From contig JACPQR010000100.1 in NCBI GenBank assembly GCA_016190375.1, positions 1 to 64,000 of the forward strand: a DNA stretch of 64,000 nt. The letters run 5' to 3'. Under the pieces are notes generated by a model. It saw nothing but the letters and a program-made list of their open reading frames with translations. It was not told the origin of the DNA and made no database searches. A program made the position numbers and the translations under genes. Of the stretch, positions 1-8,046 are shown piece after piece; within the stretch, counting starts at the first letter, position 1, and each line of letters begins with the position of its first letter. Source of the stretch: Deltaproteobacteria bacterium. Lineage in GTDB: Bacteria > Myxococcota_A > Polyangia > JACPQR01.

Positions 1-50
1 GCGACGGGCAATTCCGGACCCGGACGAGCAGCGCGTGCGTCCGGCGGCTG

Positions 51-85
51 CCAGTTGCCAGTTGCCTGTCGCCTGTCGCCTGTTG
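51..85. repeat. Five tandem heptamers
   Basis: Five consecutive 7-base units are visible: CCAGTTG twice, CCTGTCG twice, then CCTGTTG. The consensus is CCWGTYG. Heptamer tandem repeats of this kind lie between genes in several bacterial groups and vary in copy number. No function is evident. Confidence 0.75.
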
Positions 86-200
86 GGCCCGCGTCTGGCA
101 AGCAACCGGATGGGCATGCCTCGGCTCTTCGTCGAGCGCGGGTGGGCTGCGCCCGAACCGAAGGCCCCCCGCGGCCCCCCCGCTTCGGCGCTCCGTACGA

Positions 201-240
201 TCGCTCACTACGGCCGAGTGAATCGGCCTGCGTTCGCTCG
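201..240. repeat. Hairpin repeat, copy 1
   Basis: This 40-base core matches 43881-43920 at 35 of 40 positions. The centre folds as GGCCGA-GTGAA-TCGGCC (212-228). In the second copy the fourth stem pair is changed on both sides, from C-G to G-C, so the stem is kept. Both copies follow a C-rich tract containing a CCCCCCCGC-like run and sit outside genes. It is a REP-like dispersed element by appearance; the family is not known to me. Confidence 0.7.
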
Positions 241-298
241 TTACTCGCTGAGTGGCGGCGGCGATGCCCCGGAGAGCAGCGGCGCCCGGGGCCGCGGA

Positions 299-1159
299 CT
301 ACCTCCGCGGTTCCTCGCCCCGGCCGACCCGAAGGAGGTGCTCGGTCGATAGCTGGAGGCGGTCGACGTGGCGCGGCTGGATCACGCCGCGGCGCAGGCG
401 GCGCTTCGAGGGAACGAGGGCGCAGATCTTCGCCCACACGTCCTGCGGGAGCTGGCCGCGAGCGCCATCCACGACGATCCCGACGATCCGCCCGCGCTCG
501 AGGTAGATGCGCGCACCGGAGCCGGTCGCGTCGGAGATCGTCAGCTCCCCGGTCTCCCCGTGCCCGACCTCCTCGGCCACCGCCTCGATCGCCGAGCCCT
601 CCCATGCCTGGAAGGCGCCCACGTAGCTGCCATCCTCGAGCGGCTTGTCGTAGCCGAGCGTCCCCGACTTGGGACGCGGAGGCGGCGGCGCGTCGTAGCC
701 CCGGCGGAAGATCCCGTGCTCCGCGCCCTCCTCGTCCGGGGGTCCGGCGCCGACCCACGCGCTCGCCTCGACGGGGCCGCGACCCTCGAGCACGCCGCGG
801 ATCCGGGCCGGGAGCTCCTCGCTCTCGAACGTGCGCGCGTCGACGCTGCCGTCGGCGTCGATCTTGAGGACGTTGCCTGCCTGGGTCTCCGTCGAGTAAT
901 GGATGATCCACGCGCGCGCGGCGAAGCGGCTGCGAAGCGCCGTCACGAAGGCCTCCTCGGTCATGCCTCCGGGGACGGGCACCTTCTCGCCGGGCTGCGA
1001 GTCTGACGTGAAGTAGACCTCGCGGATCCCCGACCTCGAGGCGGCGCAAACCTGCAGCCATCCCGAGGTCACGCCGGAGAGCACCTCCCGCACGGCTGCC
1101 ACGACATCGTCGGCGGGCCGCTCGCCGGTCTCGATCATCCAAAGGTCGTAGTGGGCCAC
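299..1159 (-). CDS. DUF4388-like domain protein
   Basis: 286 residues with no signal peptide or membrane segment, so probably cytoplasmic. The C-terminal third, from about residue 190, has the pattern of a DUF4388-type module: GELTISD, then ARIYLERGRIVGIVVDG. That module is common in delta-proteobacterial response-regulator and gliding proteins. The N-terminal half is unfamiliar and may be a separate alpha/beta domain. A Pro-rich linker lies near residue 160. The start is GTG, 11 bases after the stop of the glycerate kinase gene, so the two are probably cotranscribed. The exact role is unknown; signalling or a regulatory scaffold is an inference from the domain alone. Confidence 0.6.
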   Translation of the reverse strand: MAHYDLWMIETGERPADDVVAAVREVLSGVTSGWLQVCAASRSGIREVYFTSDSQPGEKVPVPGGMTEEAFVTALRSRFAARAWIIHYSTETQAGNVLKIDADGSVDARTFESEELPARIRGVLEGRGPVEASAWVGAGPPDEEGAEHGIFRRGYDAPPPPRPKSGTLGYDKPLEDGSYVGAFQAWEGSAIEAVAEEVGHGETGELTISDATGSGARIYLERGRIVGIVVDGARGQLPQDVWAKICALVPSKRRLRRGVIQPRHVDRLQLSTEHLLRVGRGEEPRR

Positions 1160-1170
1160 TGCAGGGGATC

Positions 1171-2307
1171 TTATACGCCTGTTTCGTCCCCACGATCCAC
1201 CAGAGTCAAGTGCAGGTCCAGGAGGTTCAGCCCTGTGGCCCCGGTGAAAATGTCCGTTCGCAAGGACCGGTGCACCCGTGCACTGTCGAATTCCCGGAGC
1301 GCTCTTGCCGGTGACAGTCCGCCAGCCTCCGCGCGGCGCCAGGTCCCGCCGTCCACGGTTGCGCCTGCCGCGCTGCTCGAGCCGTCGATACCGTCGGATC
1401 CGGCCGCGAGGAAGCAGACCCGGCGGCCGTGGATCTTCCGTGCGACGAGGAGAGCGAGGTGCCCGCTGCGTCCTCCGCGCCCGCCGGCTCGCCCGACACG
1501 CACCGTCGGCTCTCCCACCGCGACGTGGAGCCCCGGGCTCTCGATGGCGGCGTAGCGTTCGGCGAGCTCCTCGACCGGTCCGTCCGCGAACGGCAGGCGT
1601 CTGACGGGCAGGCCCGTCCGCTTGGCGGCGGCCAGCGCGGCTCCCAACAGATCTCCGGGGCCGGCGACGCGGTGCGCCTCACGGCTCGGAGCGAAGCGTC
1701 CCAGGGTCGGGCCCGACCCGACGCGGGTCAGGTCGCCGCGACCGAGGATGTCCGACGCCACCAGCGTGACCACACGGGCGCCGGCCACGGCTCGAGCGAG
1801 CTTGCCGCCCTTCACGTCGGACAAAAGCGCCCTCACGTCGTTGATCTCGGCGATCGGGACGCCGTCGCGCAGGAGCGCGTCCGTCACGCGCCTCTTGATC
1901 GCCAGGCTCACGCCGGCGATCGGCGCGCAGAGCATCGCGGAAGCGCCGCCGGAGACGAGGACCACGAGCGCCGTGCCCTCTGCCGAGCGCCGGGCGAGGG
2001 CCAGGGCCCGGCGGCCGGCCTCGAGGCTCGCCCCGTCGGGAAGGGGATGGCCTGCACGCATGACCGGCACGCTCGCCGGAACGCCACGAGACGTCACGAC
2101 GAGCGCGGGCTCGACGGGCTCGAGGACCCGCAGGGCGCCGGCGGCCATCCGCGGAGCGCACTTCCCGACGGCCAGGAGCCGTACCCGCCTCGGCAGTCGC
2201 GGCTCGAGTCCTCGCAGCACCCGCTCGACTCGCGCCGCGAGGTCGATCGACGCCAGCGAGGCGTGGAAGATCGAGGCGACGAGCGCCGCCGGATCGCGGC
2301 CCCTCAC
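1171..2307 (-). CDS. Glycerate kinase, MOFRL type
   Basis: 378 residues. The protein matches the bacterial glycerate 2-kinase family (DUF4147 followed by MOFRL), which phosphorylates D-glycerate with ATP and feeds it into glycolysis. Visible family motifs are VGKCAPRMA near the start, VVLVSGGASAMLCAP, NDVRALLSDVKGGKLA, LVASDILG, and the C-terminal AAGSDGIDGSSSAAGA and TGLNLLDLHL. The frame is open far upstream, but the extension is Arg-rich and overlaps the previous gene. The GTG at 2307 gives a GTGA overlap with that gene's stop and begins exactly where homology begins. It is somewhat shorter than the usual length of about 420 residues, mainly at the N terminus. Confidence 0.88.
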   Translation of the reverse strand: MRGRDPAALVASIFHASLASIDLAARVERVLRGLEPRLPRRVRLLAVGKCAPRMAAGALRVLEPVEPALVVTSRGVPASVPVMRAGHPLPDGASLEAGRRALALARRSAEGTALVVLVSGGASAMLCAPIAGVSLAIKRRVTDALLRDGVPIAEINDVRALLSDVKGGKLARAVAGARVVTLVASDILGRGDLTRVGSGPTLGRFAPSREAHRVAGPGDLLGAALAAAKRTGLPVRRLPFADGPVEELAERYAAIESPGLHVAVGEPTVRVGRAGGRGGRSGHLALLVARKIHGRRVCFLAAGSDGIDGSSSAAGATVDGGTWRRAEAGGLSPARALREFDSARVHRSLRTDIFTGATGLNLLDLHLTLVDRGDETGV

Positions 2308-2873
2308 GCCTCCAGGCCCCACTGCCACTGCAGCGCCAGGACGGCCTCGAAGCCGGTGTCTTTCCCGTGCCCGCCGACCCACCTTTCCCGCTCGAAGTGG
2401 ACGCGAGACCCGACGCGCAGGAACAGGCCCTGTGCGCGCCTCCTGAGAAGTGGCATCTCGGTGCCGAGCCCGATGAGGAACGCCGGGCGCGAGCCGTCCC
2501 AGGCGATGCCCGCCTCGAGCCCCAGGTTGTAGACGACCAGATCGGCGAACGAACGGCCGCTGAATCGGTTCTGGAACACGAAGATCAGGAAGAACGGACG
2601 CAGGTCGACCGCGATCGTCCCGTGCTGCCGCGGGGAGCCGACCGGTTCGAGCTCCCACGTGGCGGCAATCCCCGCGGTGTGGAGCCAGCGCATGCGCAGA
2701 TCGACCGTGACCAGTCCGGCGAGACCGCCGTCGAGCCGCTCCCGCGCGCCGCCTCCGAGCCCCGCGGAGACCACGAGCTCGCGATCGAACCGGCCGTAGA
2801 CGCCGACGCCGTCGGCCATGGCGGCGAGAGGCCAGGTCGAGATCACGAGCGCCGCCAGCACGCATCTCGGCAC
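2304..2873 (-). CDS. Putative small outer-membrane barrel protein
   Basis: 189 residues, starting at a GTG at 2873. A signal peptide (CVLAALVISTWPLAAMA) is followed by alternating hydrophobic and aromatic strands (FFLIFVFQNRF, AFLIGLG, LFLRVGSRVHF, AVLALQWQWGLEA). The last residues look like an outer-membrane strand though they do not end in the usual Phe or Trp. I do not recognise the family. It is the first gene of a minus-strand operon with glycerate kinase (4-base overlap), and it diverges from the leucine dehydrogenase gene with 66 bases between them. The barrel fold is inferred from composition only. Confidence 0.6.
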   Translation of the reverse strand: MPRCVLAALVISTWPLAAMADGVGVYGRFDRELVVSAGLGGGARERLDGGLAGLVTVDLRMRWLHTAGIAATWELEPVGSPRQHGTIAVDLRPFFLIFVFQNRFSGRSFADLVVYNLGLEAGIAWDGSRPAFLIGLGTEMPLLRRRAQGLFLRVGSRVHFERERWVGGHGKDTGFEAVLALQWQWGLEA

Positions 2874-2939
2874 GGGGCGAGAGCATACCGCCAATCCCCT
2901 GGACGCAGCTCGGCTTGTGGATACACTCCGCCCACCGCC

Positions 2940-3989
2940 ATGGACATCTTTCGGAGCATGGAGCTGCACGGCTACGGCGACCTGTACCTGCGACGGGACG
3001 ACAGCGTGGGGCTGCGAGCGATCATCGCCGTTCACGACACGACGCTCGGGCCGGCGCTGGGCGGCTGCCGGATGATCGCCTACCCGACGGAGATCGCGGC
3101 CGTCGAGGACGCGCTCAGGCTCGCCCGCGGGATGACCTACAAGGCCGCCCTCGCGGGTCTTTCGCACGGCGGCGGCAAGTCCGTGATCCTCCGGCCCCAG
3201 GCCATCCCGAACCGCAAGGCGCTGTTCCAGGCCTTCGGTCGATTCATCGAGGACGTCGGGCGCTACATCACGGCGGAGGACTCCGGGACGGGGATCGAGG
3301 ACATGGAGGCCGTCCGCACCGTGACCAAGCACGTCACCGGGGTCAGCCCCGAGAACGGCGGATCGGGTGATCCCTCGCCGTTCACCGCGCTCGGCGTGCG
3401 GCGCGGGATCGAGGCATGCGCGAAGTACAAGCTGGGCCGCGGCGACATCGAGGGGCTGCGGGTGCTGGTGCAAGGCGTCGGGCACGTCGGCTACCACCTG
3501 TGCAGGGAGCTCGCGAGCGTCGGAGCCCACCTCACCGTGGCCGACGTCGACGACACCAAGGCGAAGCGGGCGGCCGACGAGTTCGGCGCGGCGATCGCGC
3601 AGACCGACGAGGTCTTCGGGCTCGAGGCCGACGTCCTGGCGCCCTGCGCCCTCGGCTCCGGCCTGAACGACGCGACCGTCCCGTGGCTGCGCGTCCCGAT
3701 CGTGGCGGGCGCCGCCAACAACCAGCTCGCCGAGCAGCGGCACGGCGACCTCCTGCACGATCGCGGCATCCTCTACGCTCCGGACTACGCGATCAACGCC
3801 GGGGGCCTAATCAACGTCGCCCACGAGGCGAAGGGCTACGTCGAGGCCGAGTCGCGCGCGCAGGTGATGAGGATCTCCGAGACGATCACCGAGATCGCGG
3901 AGCGCAGCGCCCGGACGGGCACGGCGACCCACCGCGTTGCGGACGCCATCGTCCACGAGCGGCTCACGGCCGGCCGCCGGGCGGGGTAG
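2940..3989 (+). CDS. Leucine/Phe/Val dehydrogenase (Glu-dehydrogenase family)
   Basis: 349 residues, close to the usual 350-365 for leucine dehydrogenases. The enzyme deaminates branched-chain amino acids to 2-oxoacids using NAD. Visible motifs are LGPALGGCRM, the substrate-binding segment ARGMTYKAALAGL with the catalytic Lys near residue 68, GGGKSVI, TAEDSGTGIEDM, the Rossmann motif VQGVGHVG near residue 177, AGAANNQL, and PDYAINAGGLINVA. The start is the ATG at 2940, where homology begins; the upstream frame has no support. It supplies precursors for branched-chain fatty acids or catabolism. Leucine is the commonest substrate in this clade, but the sequence alone does not fix it. Confidence 0.9.
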   Translation: MDIFRSMELHGYGDLYLRRDDSVGLRAIIAVHDTTLGPALGGCRMIAYPTEIAAVEDALRLARGMTYKAALAGLSHGGGKSVILRPQAIPNRKALFQAFGRFIEDVGRYITAEDSGTGIEDMEAVRTVTKHVTGVSPENGGSGDPSPFTALGVRRGIEACAKYKLGRGDIEGLRVLVQGVGHVGYHLCRELASVGAHLTVADVDDTKAKRAADEFGAAIAQTDEVFGLEADVLAPCALGSGLNDATVPWLRVPIVAGAANNQLAEQRHGDLLHDRGILYAPDYAINAGGLINVAHEAKGYVEAESRAQVMRISETITEIAERSARTGTATHRVADAIVHERLTAGRRAG

Positions 3990-4029
3990 CGGGGCGCGAG
4001 GCATCCCTCGATCGATAGAGCTTCGCGAT

Positions 4030-4296
4030 GGTGACGCCATCGACCTCGAGCGACCAGATCCGGGGCCGGATGCGGGCGTCGGAGAGACGTGCTCCGACAG
4101 GGCAGCCTACGGCTGCGGCTGCCGCGTGGGCGGAGGCGGCCCGACCGGAGCGTGGTTCGTGCCGATCGCACTCGCCTTGCTCGCGGCTTCGAGAAGGCAT
4201 GGGCAACGTCCTCGCTGGAGCAGTGCCTTCGCATCCGAGCGGAGGGACGCACAGCCGTCCGCGAGCGCGGCTGCCCTCCGGGGCACCTCGCAATAA
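4030..4296 (+). pseudogene. Orphan MYXO-CTERM-like sorting tail
   Basis: One plus-strand frame contains a short acidic stretch, then GCGCRV (4111-4128), a Gly-rich spacer, WFVPIALALLAAS and RRH (to about 4200). This is the arrangement of a MYXO-CTERM tail: Cys motif, membrane helix, then Arg. The same order is seen at the end of the large Ig-domain protein (59015-61465), which has CACR, VWFACLAILLAA and ARR. No matching body of a secreted protein lies upstream, since the frame runs out of the leucine dehydrogenase gene. It looks like the 3' scrap of a lost surface protein. The rest of 3990-4299 shows nothing clear. Confidence 0.5.
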
Positions 4297-4299
4297 CTG

Positions 4300-5658
4300 A
4301 TGCGCTCATCCGAGCCTGCGCTACGGTGGCAGGCGGTGGACGTCTTTCGCGAGCTGTATGGTCGTTTCGATCCCGAAGGCGCTCCCGCGAACCCGAGCTG
4401 GCGTGCCCAGCGATCGCGGAGCCCAGCGGACGAAATCTCACGTCGTCTCGAGCGCGACATAGGCGACGGCCGTTTCCTGCTCGTCGGCACGGTCGGCGCC
4501 GGAAAGAGCACGGAGCTCTCTCGAATCGCGGAGAGCCGAGCCGCAGGGAGCTTCGTGGTTCAACTCGATCTTGTGCAGCACTTCGACAAGATCGTGGGTG
4601 ATCTCGACTCGCTCCGGCACGTGCAATCGTGGGAGGTCGTGTTCCTCGCGGCGCTAGCCGTTTCTCGGGCAGCCAAGGAGCGGTTTGACTTTGATTTCAT
4701 CGATGGTGCGCTGGCCGATCTGGCGGTCGCCTGGAAGCGCGCCGCAGACAAGAGCGCCGTGCCTGATTCCGAGCGGACTGAGGTAGATCTGGTGAGGTTG
4801 ATGAAGGCGATGGTCATCCTCGCCTCGGCTGCGGCGGGGGGGGCACCGGCGGCCGGTGCGGCGAGCTATGTCCTGGCGCCACTCGACGCCGTGGAAGCGA
4901 AGTGGAAGCTTCCCATCGGACGGTCGAGCCGGGCACTCGATGACCAGACCGACGAGGCACAGACGCTGCTTCACGCAGCGAACGTGATCATAGGAAACGT
5001 CCAGCACAGGCTGGGAAGGCGCGTCCTGCTGGTGCTCGACGGGCTCGATCGAGTCGAGGATCGGGAAGCCGCGGCAGCGTTGTTCGTCAACTCGGCGATT
5101 CTAGGGCGGCTGTCGTGTCACGCGGTTGTCTGCGCCCCCTTCGTCCTGCGCCACGACCCCACACTCGCGCTCGTGAGGGGCTTCGAGGTCAAGGTGCTCG
5201 TGAGCGAGCCAGTGCTCGACAAGGATCGACCGCGCGATCTGCGAGGGCCGGGGATCGACTTCATGGTCGAGCTGTTCCAGCGGCGGACGGCAGATCTCGG
5301 AGTCGAGATCGACCCTGGCATCTTGTCCGAGCTCGCCCACCGATCAGGCGGACGCCTGCGCGACTTCGTCAAGCTGGTCCGCGAGGTTGCGGGGCAGGTC
5401 CTTCTGTCCGGCAGCCCCGGGGTTACTCGAGGGCACGCAGATGCGGCGATGCGGGAACAAAGGCTGCTCCTCGAGACGGGCCTCACCAGGCAGCACATCG
5501 ATGTTCTCCGCGAGGTGATGAACGACCCGGCGCGTCGGCCGCCGGCCGGTCAGCTCGGGTACGAGCTCCTCAGGACGAGTCGCCTGCTTCCGTATCTGGA
5601 TGGGTCCGAATGGTTCTATCCACACGCCCTGCTGCTCAGCGGGCAGCTCCTGGAGTAG
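4300..5658 (+). CDS. STAND-like P-loop ATPase, first gene of a pair
   Basis: 452 residues, cytoplasmic. The N terminus has the pattern VDVFRELYGRFDPEG, followed by Walker A GTVGAGKST at residues 63-71, an acidic and helical insert, and Walker B VLLVLDGLD at 242-250. A helical region with winged-helix character follows, ending in a segment that reads DGSEWFYPHALLL. This matches the unnamed bacterial P-loop ATPases that occur next to large helical-repeat partners and are often grouped with STAND-type signalling or conflict ATPases. The ATG at 4300 lacks a clear ribosome binding site; a GTG at 4336 (VDVFREL) is a good alternative. The partner starts 6 bases after the stop. Substrate and trigger are unknown. 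Confidence 0.7.
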   Translation: MRSSEPALRWQAVDVFRELYGRFDPEGAPANPSWRAQRSRSPADEISRRLERDIGDGRFLLVGTVGAGKSTELSRIAESRAAGSFVVQLDLVQHFDKIVGDLDSLRHVQSWEVVFLAALAVSRAAKERFDFDFIDGALADLAVAWKRAADKSAVPDSERTEVDLVRLMKAMVILASAAAGGAPAAGAASYVLAPLDAVEAKWKLPIGRSSRALDDQTDEAQTLLHAANVIIGNVQHRLGRRVLLVLDGLDRVEDREAAAALFVNSAILGRLSCHAVVCAPFVLRHDPTLALVRGFEVKVLVSEPVLDKDRPRDLRGPGIDFMVELFQRRTADLGVEIDPGILSELAHRSGGRLRDFVKLVREVAGQVLLSGSPGVTRGHADAAMREQRLLLETGLTRQHIDVLREVMNDPARRPPAGQLGYELLRTSRLLPYLDGSEWFYPHALLLSGQLLE

Positions 5659-5663
5659 GCGAC

Positions 5664-7883
5664 GTGGCTGCCGGCTCCAGCGAGGACTGGGCCCGCAGAA
5701 TCGAGGAGCTGCTCGATCTCGCGGACAGCGTGCTGATCCTGGTGGATGGAGCCCACGACTCGCGCCTCCCGGAGCTCGTTCATTGCCTGTCGATGCGATG
5801 GCCGCAGCTCTCGATCGTCGTGAACGCCGAGGAGCTGCGAAACGCGGAGCCCGGCTCGGTAGTAGTCATCGATGCGACCGCCGCCGATCTCGAGGCACTG
5901 AACCTCGTGCGACCCGTGCTGCGGGACCGGCGCCTTCGCGCGGTCTTCTGGGCCCGCGGAGACCTTGCGGCCGAATTGCCGACCCGAGCGCCCGATCTTT
6001 TCGACTGGATCAGCCACCGTGTCGCCTGTCCACCGCCGCGCGTTCCCAGGTTCGCGGTCCTCGGGCTGCTCGCCGCCGACCGCGCCGGCTATCCGGTGGC
6101 GTGGCGCGGCCACCTGGCTCCGGAAGCCGTCGCGCGGGCATGGCCCGACGCTGCGCACCTGGAGGTGGACCTCGAATCGTACGACGACGCCGTCACGAGG
6201 GTCCTTCAGGCTGTCGATGGCGATCGCGCAGTCGTTCTCGCAATACGGCGCCGTGAACAAGTCACTCGAGCACGCTGGCTGCTGGCAGAGTGCAAGCTCA
6301 GTAGACGGGTCGTCGTTGTCGCCGGGCCGGGGCTTCGCAAGGGGGAGCTCTCCGGCTTCTGGTGGCTGCATGGCAGCATCCTCTCCCCCTCGGAGCTCCG
6401 TGCGATACCGAGCAGCACCGACCGCGTCCGAGCCTGTCGGCTGGACCTCGAGCCCGAAGCGATATCGCTGGCGCGTCGCCTGGACGAGCTGACAGAGGGT
6501 AGCGCAGTCGCGGTGTCACCGGATGCCGTGTTCTCGGACGAGGATCCTGGGGCGAGCCTGGTAGAGCTCTTGGCCGAGCAGCAGTTCTTGGCCAACATCT
6601 CAGCGCCCACCGTCGGCGTAGACTGGAGGGATATCGTCTTGGGCAACCTGGAACCGCCGTTCCTCAGGTGGGCGGCTCGGGCGTTGGAGGAACACCCGCA
6701 CCTCGCGGAGCTGGATGAGGAGGTGGTTCGCTCGGTCAGCAATCCTGACGCCGTCTTCGCGCTGCTGGCCCGGAAGCGTGGAGAAATGGCCCTGCCTGCT
6801 GGCGCACCGATCGAGGCAGTGGTCGAGCATGCGCTCTGGAGCGACACCCCCGACTGGTCGTCGCTCGTCGACAGGGCCGTTGTGATCGGCGAGTTTGACC
6901 CGGCGATCCACTGGGCCCAACAGCAGGGCCAGCGCCCTCACTGGCTCCGGACGAGCAAGGCTGCTTCCTCTCTGCTCGACTCGGGCCCCGAGCAGGCGCT
7001 CGCAGATCTCGTCGCGAGCGACCCTCCGGAACCGGGGTCGGCCGTATCGGGTCGTTGGCTGGCACTGCACGCCCGGATCCTGGCCGAGCGAGGCGACATC
7101 GCGGCCGCCCTTGGCATTCTGGAACGCGCAGGCGACGAGGATCCCGCCCGGGTCACCCGTGGCTACGTGGAGATGCTCTCGGGTGACTGGCGTGGGGCGC
7201 GCGGGACGGCGCTGAGCGCGGACGTCCGCGCGCTGAGTGACCTGGAGCGCGAGGCGGTGCTGGCGACCGCATGGGCTTCCGGTGAGCTCGCCGCGGTTGC
7301 TGCCACCCTGGAGCGCTCCTTCGGGGGCGTTCCCGGACCAGGCGGGCTTCGACTCGAACGGCAGGTGTCGTGGCGCCGCTGGCTGATCCTCCGGCCCGGG
7401 GGTGATTGGACCGACGTGGCGGGACCGGGCCCGGGGCCCTGGCTGGACGAGCTGGAGTCGAGGCACGAGCGCGCAGTCTCGAGCTTCGTCGCCGGCGAGC
7501 ATGCCTTGCTCCTCGGCAACTACGGCCTCGCGTTGCGCCTTGCGGCGCGCGCGCGCTGGCACCTCGCCGAGGCGTTCGCACCCGGCGAGCACTGGCTCGA
7601 TGGTTTTGTCGAGCTCACTCGTGGCCGCGCGCTCGCGCGCCTCGGCCTTCATGAAAGGGCGGGGCGATCGCTCGACGATGCACGGGCGATCATCGTGCGG
7701 ACGACGGGCAACGCGCGCCACCCGCTCGCGCTGGTTGCCGCGTTCGAGGCGGACTGGATCCGCGTTGCGGCGGCGCAAGAGGCCATGGCCGGAGTGCTCG
7801 ACGCGCTCACCGATCTCGAATCATCTCTGTGGCCAGAGCATCCCGAGGTCGTCGCAGCGAGAAAGCTCGCCTCGCGGTTCTGA
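5664..7883 (+). CDS. Large helical-repeat partner of the ATPase
   Basis: 739 residues. The GTG start has a GGAG 8 bases upstream, lying inside the end of the ATPase gene, so the two are probably translationally coupled. The first 200 or so residues form alternating strands and helices (SVLILVDGAHD, SVVVIDATAADLEALN, AVFWARGDLAAELPTRAPDLFDW) and resemble a P-loop-like domain without Walker motifs. The middle holds RRVVVVAGPG and WWLHGSI segments. The last half (about 400-735) is all helix with TPR-like spacing (LHARILAERGDIAAALGILERAG; HALLLGNYGLALRLAARARWHL). It probably acts as sensor or scaffold for the ATPase. No nuclease, TIR or membrane effector is visible. Confidence 0.6.
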   Translation: MAAGSSEDWARRIEELLDLADSVLILVDGAHDSRLPELVHCLSMRWPQLSIVVNAEELRNAEPGSVVVIDATAADLEALNLVRPVLRDRRLRAVFWARGDLAAELPTRAPDLFDWISHRVACPPPRVPRFAVLGLLAADRAGYPVAWRGHLAPEAVARAWPDAAHLEVDLESYDDAVTRVLQAVDGDRAVVLAIRRREQVTRARWLLAECKLSRRVVVVAGPGLRKGELSGFWWLHGSILSPSELRAIPSSTDRVRACRLDLEPEAISLARRLDELTEGSAVAVSPDAVFSDEDPGASLVELLAEQQFLANISAPTVGVDWRDIVLGNLEPPFLRWAARALEEHPHLAELDEEVVRSVSNPDAVFALLARKRGEMALPAGAPIEAVVEHALWSDTPDWSSLVDRAVVIGEFDPAIHWAQQQGQRPHWLRTSKAASSLLDSGPEQALADLVASDPPEPGSAVSGRWLALHARILAERGDIAAALGILERAGDEDPARVTRGYVEMLSGDWRGARGTALSADVRALSDLEREAVLATAWASGELAAVAATLERSFGGVPGPGGLRLERQVSWRRWLILRPGGDWTDVAGPGPGPWLDELESRHERAVSSFVAGEHALLLGNYGLALRLAARARWHLAEAFAPGEHWLDGFVELTRGRALARLGLHERAGRSLDDARAIIVRTTGNARHPLALVAAFEADWIRVAAAQEAMAGVLDALTDLESSLWPEHPEVVAARKLASRF

Positions 7884-8046
7884 GGCGGCGACCGGCCGAT
7901 TCGTCTTCGGCGCCGAGCCGCTGTAGGCCCGGCCCTCCCACGACCCAGTCTGTCTCGCCGGGGCACCTCCCCGGGCCTGGCGGCTGCCACGAGTCAAGGC
8001 GAAAAACGAAGATCCCTCGACCCGATTCGTCGTACCAATCCCCACG

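Larger units (their letters stand above)
1..298. other. Gene-free left edge with repeats
   Basis: I see no convincing gene here. The plus-strand reading frames are Arg/Pro-rich, which is what random translation of GC-rich DNA gives, and none has a ribosome binding site. The stretch holds a heptamer tandem repeat (51-85), a C-rich run (about 164-182) and the first copy of a hairpin repeat (201-240). It lies downstream of the minus-strand gene that ends at 299. Confidence 0.6.

Noticed and set aside
2308..2886. Upstream extension of the glycerate kinase frame.
   Set aside because: The extension is Arg-rich and lies antisense in composition to the barrel gene in the overlapping frame; homology starts at the GTG at 2307.
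5115..5663. Upstream extension of the helical-repeat partner frame inside the ATPase gene.
   Set aside because: Arg/Pro-rich shadow of the ATPase codons; the GTG at 5664 has a binding site and begins the real protein.
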